6,692 bases of DNA from Pyrinomonadaceae bacterium (lineage in GTDB: Bacteria; Acidobacteriota; Blastocatellia; Pyrinomonadales; Pyrinomonadaceae): positions 1 through 6,692 of the forward strand of contig JAGOWF010000153.1 in NCBI GenBank assembly GCA_018060305.1. The letters are read 5' to 3'. Below are positions 5,026 through 6,692 of this stretch, piece after piece. The notes under the pieces are model-generated. The model was not told where the DNA came from. It saw only the letters and a program-made list of their open reading frames with translations, and ran no database searches. How positions within the stretch are numbered: position 1 is the stretch's first letter; every line of letters begins with the position of its first letter. Position numbers and translations under genes: made by a program.

Positions 5026-6692
5026 ATGATCGCTGAGAACCTCGCCGGCTTCGACCGTATCCCACAGACGATACCTCATTATTGTTTCGAGTCGTTCACT
5101 CGCCACAATAAACGTGACGCGCTCGCTTTTAAGAGCGACAGCGTGTGGAATTATCTCAACGGCGTTGACGTCGTCGAGCGTGTCAAACGCATCGTCATGG
5201 GCCTCGCGGCCTTTGGAGTCAAAGCCGGCGACCGTATTGCCATCATCAGTGAGAACCGCCCCGAATGGTCGCTCGTCGATCTCGCGATCCTGAGCCTCAG
5301 GGCTGTCAACGTTCCGATCTACACGACGCAGGCCGTCGAGCAGGTCCGGTTCATTCTCGAAAACTCAGGCGCTCGGATGCTCTTCATCTCCGGCAAAAAG
5401 CTCTGGAAGCACGCCGAGCAGGCCTTGCAAAGCGTCGAGAGCCTCGAAAAATTCATCTTCTTTGACGCTGATGAGAAAGCCGCCGACAGCCGCGCCGTCA
5501 CGCTCGCTGATATCGAGGCCGCCGGTGACGAGCATCGAAAGATCGACGCCGACATCGTTGAGCGTTCGCTCGCCGAGATAAAGGCCGGTGACCTCGCGAC
5601 CATCATCTACACCTCCGGCACGACCGGCGAACCGAAGGGCGTGATGCTCACGCACGACAATTTCGTGTCAAATATCATCGCCGTCTCAGCGGGCCTGCCG
5701 ATCCGCGTCACCGACCGTAGCCTCGCCGTGCTGCCGCTGTCGCACATCTTTGAGCGAACGGTCTTTTACGTTCTCTGCGCAAATGGCGTCTCGATCCATT
5801 ACTGTGCGGCGTTTGACCAGATCGCATCACATCTGACAGAAGTCAAACCGACGATCATGACCGCCGTGCCGCGCCTTTTTGAGCAGGTCTATCACAAGAT
5901 CGTCAAAAAGGGTAAGGCCGCGGGCGGCTGGAAAACCCGGCTGTTTGACTGGTCGCTGGACATCGGACAGCAATATTGGGCTGCAAAGGACAACCGCGAC
6001 GGCGTTTCGCCCGCTCTCGCCGCAAAGCACGCGATCGCTAATCGCCTCGTGTTCTCAAAATGGCGTGCCGGTGTCGGCGGCGCGCTCAGATTCTTTGTCT
6101 CCGGCGGCGCTCCGCTCAGCAAAAAGCTCAGTTACGCATTCTGGGCTGCGGGCATCCCCATCCTGCAGGGCTACGGAATGACCGAGGCCTGTGTCACATG
6201 TGCAAACCGCCCCGACGACAACAAGGTCGGCTCGATCGGCACGCCGTTTGACGGCATCGAGATGAAGATCGGCGCGCAGGACGAGATCCTTATCCGCGGC
6301 CGGAACGTGATGACCGGCTATTATCACAATCCTGACGCGACCGCGGCGGCGCTCGATTCGGACGGTTATTACCACACCGGCGACGTCGGCTACGTTGACA
6401 CGGACGGCCATTTTCATATCACCGACCGGCTTAAGGACCTGTTCAAGTTGTCAAACGGCAAATACGTCGCGCCGCAGCAGGTCGAGAGCCTGCTCAAGCA
6501 GAGCCCGCTCGTCTCACAGGCCGTCGTCGTCGGCTCAGGCCGCAAACAGGTCGGCGCCCTCATCGTTCCCGACTGGGACGGCCTCAAAGACGAAATGAAA
6601 GCCGCCGGCCACGACACCTCACGCCCCCGCGAAGAACTCGCCCGCGACGCCGCCTACATCAAACGCGTCCAGGACGACGCCATCGCCCTCAC
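5026..6692 (+). CDS. Long-chain fatty acyl-CoA synthetase (AMP-binding), 3' end cut off by window edge
   Basis: This frame has no stop from the ATG at 5026 to the right edge; 555 residues are visible, from a family of about 600. The enzyme activates fatty acids with ATP and CoA via an acyl-adenylate. Motifs in order are the P-loop-like YTSGTTGEPKG (195-205), the block LPLSHIFERT (236-245), TAVPRLFEQVY (279-289), SGGAPLSKKL (359-368), GYGMTE (382-387), YYHTGDVGYVD (448-458) and ITDRLKDLFKLSNGKYVAP (465-483). The FERT block and the long insert after PRLFEQVY (about 290-350) match the FAA1/long-chain class rather than short-chain or aryl ligases. The C-terminal catalytic Lys motif is not reached. 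The ATG is the first possible start after TAG 5017-5019. There is no Shine-Dalgarno sequence, and the repeat at 4908-5015 fills the space upstream. Transcription probably continues from the hydratase gene or starts inside the repeat. The N-terminus has no signal peptide or membrane segment. Confidence 0.93.
   Translation, partial: MIAENLAGFDRIPQTIPHYCFESFTRHNKRDALAFKSDSVWNYLNGVDVVERVKRIVMGLAAFGVKAGDRIAIISENRPEWSLVDLAILSLRAVNVPIYTTQAVEQVRFILENSGARMLFISGKKLWKHAEQALQSVESLEKFIFFDADEKAADSRAVTLADIEAAGDEHRKIDADIVERSLAEIKAGDLATIIYTSGTTGEPKGVMLTHDNFVSNIIAVSAGLPIRVTDRSLAVLPLSHIFERTVFYVLCANGVSIHYCAAFDQIASHLTEVKPTIMTAVPRLFEQVYHKIVKKGKAAGGWKTRLFDWSLDIGQQYWAAKDNRDGVSPALAAKHAIANRLVFSKWRAGVGGALRFFVSGGAPLSKKLSYAFWAAGIPILQGYGMTEACVTCANRPDDNKVGSIGTPFDGIEMKIGAQDEILIRGRNVMTGYYHNPDATAAALDSDGYYHTGDVGYVDTDGHFHITDRLKDLFKLSNGKYVAPQQVESLLKQSPLVSQAVVVGSGRKQVGALIVPDWDGLKDEMKAAGHDTSRPREELARDAAYIKRVQDDAIAL

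Noticed and set aside
4724..5106. Several - strand open frames across the CACGAA repeat
   Set aside because: They begin or end in the antisense of the hydratase or synthetase and their sequence comes from the repeat arms; no start signal or family resemblance was seen.
5265..6617. Short frames on both strands inside the acyl-CoA synthetase
   Set aside because: All fall within one uninterrupted synthetase frame running from 5026 to the window edge, with all expected motifs, so they are out-of-frame shadows.
1..6692. CRISPR array, tRNA/rRNA genes, IS elements, phage genes
   Set aside because: I scanned for regularly spaced long repeats, tRNA-like arms, transposase motifs and phage proteins and found none; the only repeat structure is the palindrome at 4908-5015.

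Overview
The window looks like ordinary chromosomal DNA from a moderately GC-rich, free-living bacterium. The gene set fits an environmental lineage such as Acidobacteriota (Blastocatellia-like): a secreted KP-43-type subtilase, CutA, ComM/YifB, a secreted C39-like cysteine peptidase, a MaoC-type hydratase and a eukaryote-like long-chain acyl-CoA synthetase. The taxon is an inference from gene style only; there is no rRNA or marker gene here to settle it.

Layout from left to right: (1) positions 1-1538, + strand, a subtilisin-family (S8) peptidase whose reading frame is already open at the left edge, so its 5' end is missing. (2) 1535-1849, - strand, cutA, convergent with the peptidase; both stop codons lie in one TTAA. 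(3) A short divergent promoter region, 1850-1938. (4) 1939-3504, + strand, a complete ComM/YifB AAA+ ATPase. (5) 3621-4451, + strand, an exported papain-like (C39-type) cysteine peptidase with a strong Shine-Dalgarno sequence that fixes its start. (6) 4494-4907, + strand, a MaoC-like (R)-hydratase. (7) 4908-5015, an intergenic palindromic repeat built from CACGAA units at a 10-bp period. (8) 5026-6692, + strand, a long-chain acyl-CoA synthetase that runs off the right edge before its C-terminal catalytic lysine.

Functionally there are two loose themes. Two exported peptidases (S8 and C39-like) suggest extracellular or periplasmic protein processing. The hydratase and acyl-CoA synthetase are co-directional neighbours that both act on acyl-CoA thioesters and may share transcription. 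CutA and ComM are housekeeping genes. Several start codons (cutA, comM, the hydratase) have no Shine-Dalgarno sequence and instead have a -10-like hexamer 6-7 bases upstream, which suggests leaderless mRNAs; the C39-like gene is the clear exception.

I found no convincing new multi-gene system. The items most worth a second look are the CACGAA palindrome between the hydratase and the synthetase, the leaderless-promoter pattern, and the C39-like protein with atypical active-site surroundings.
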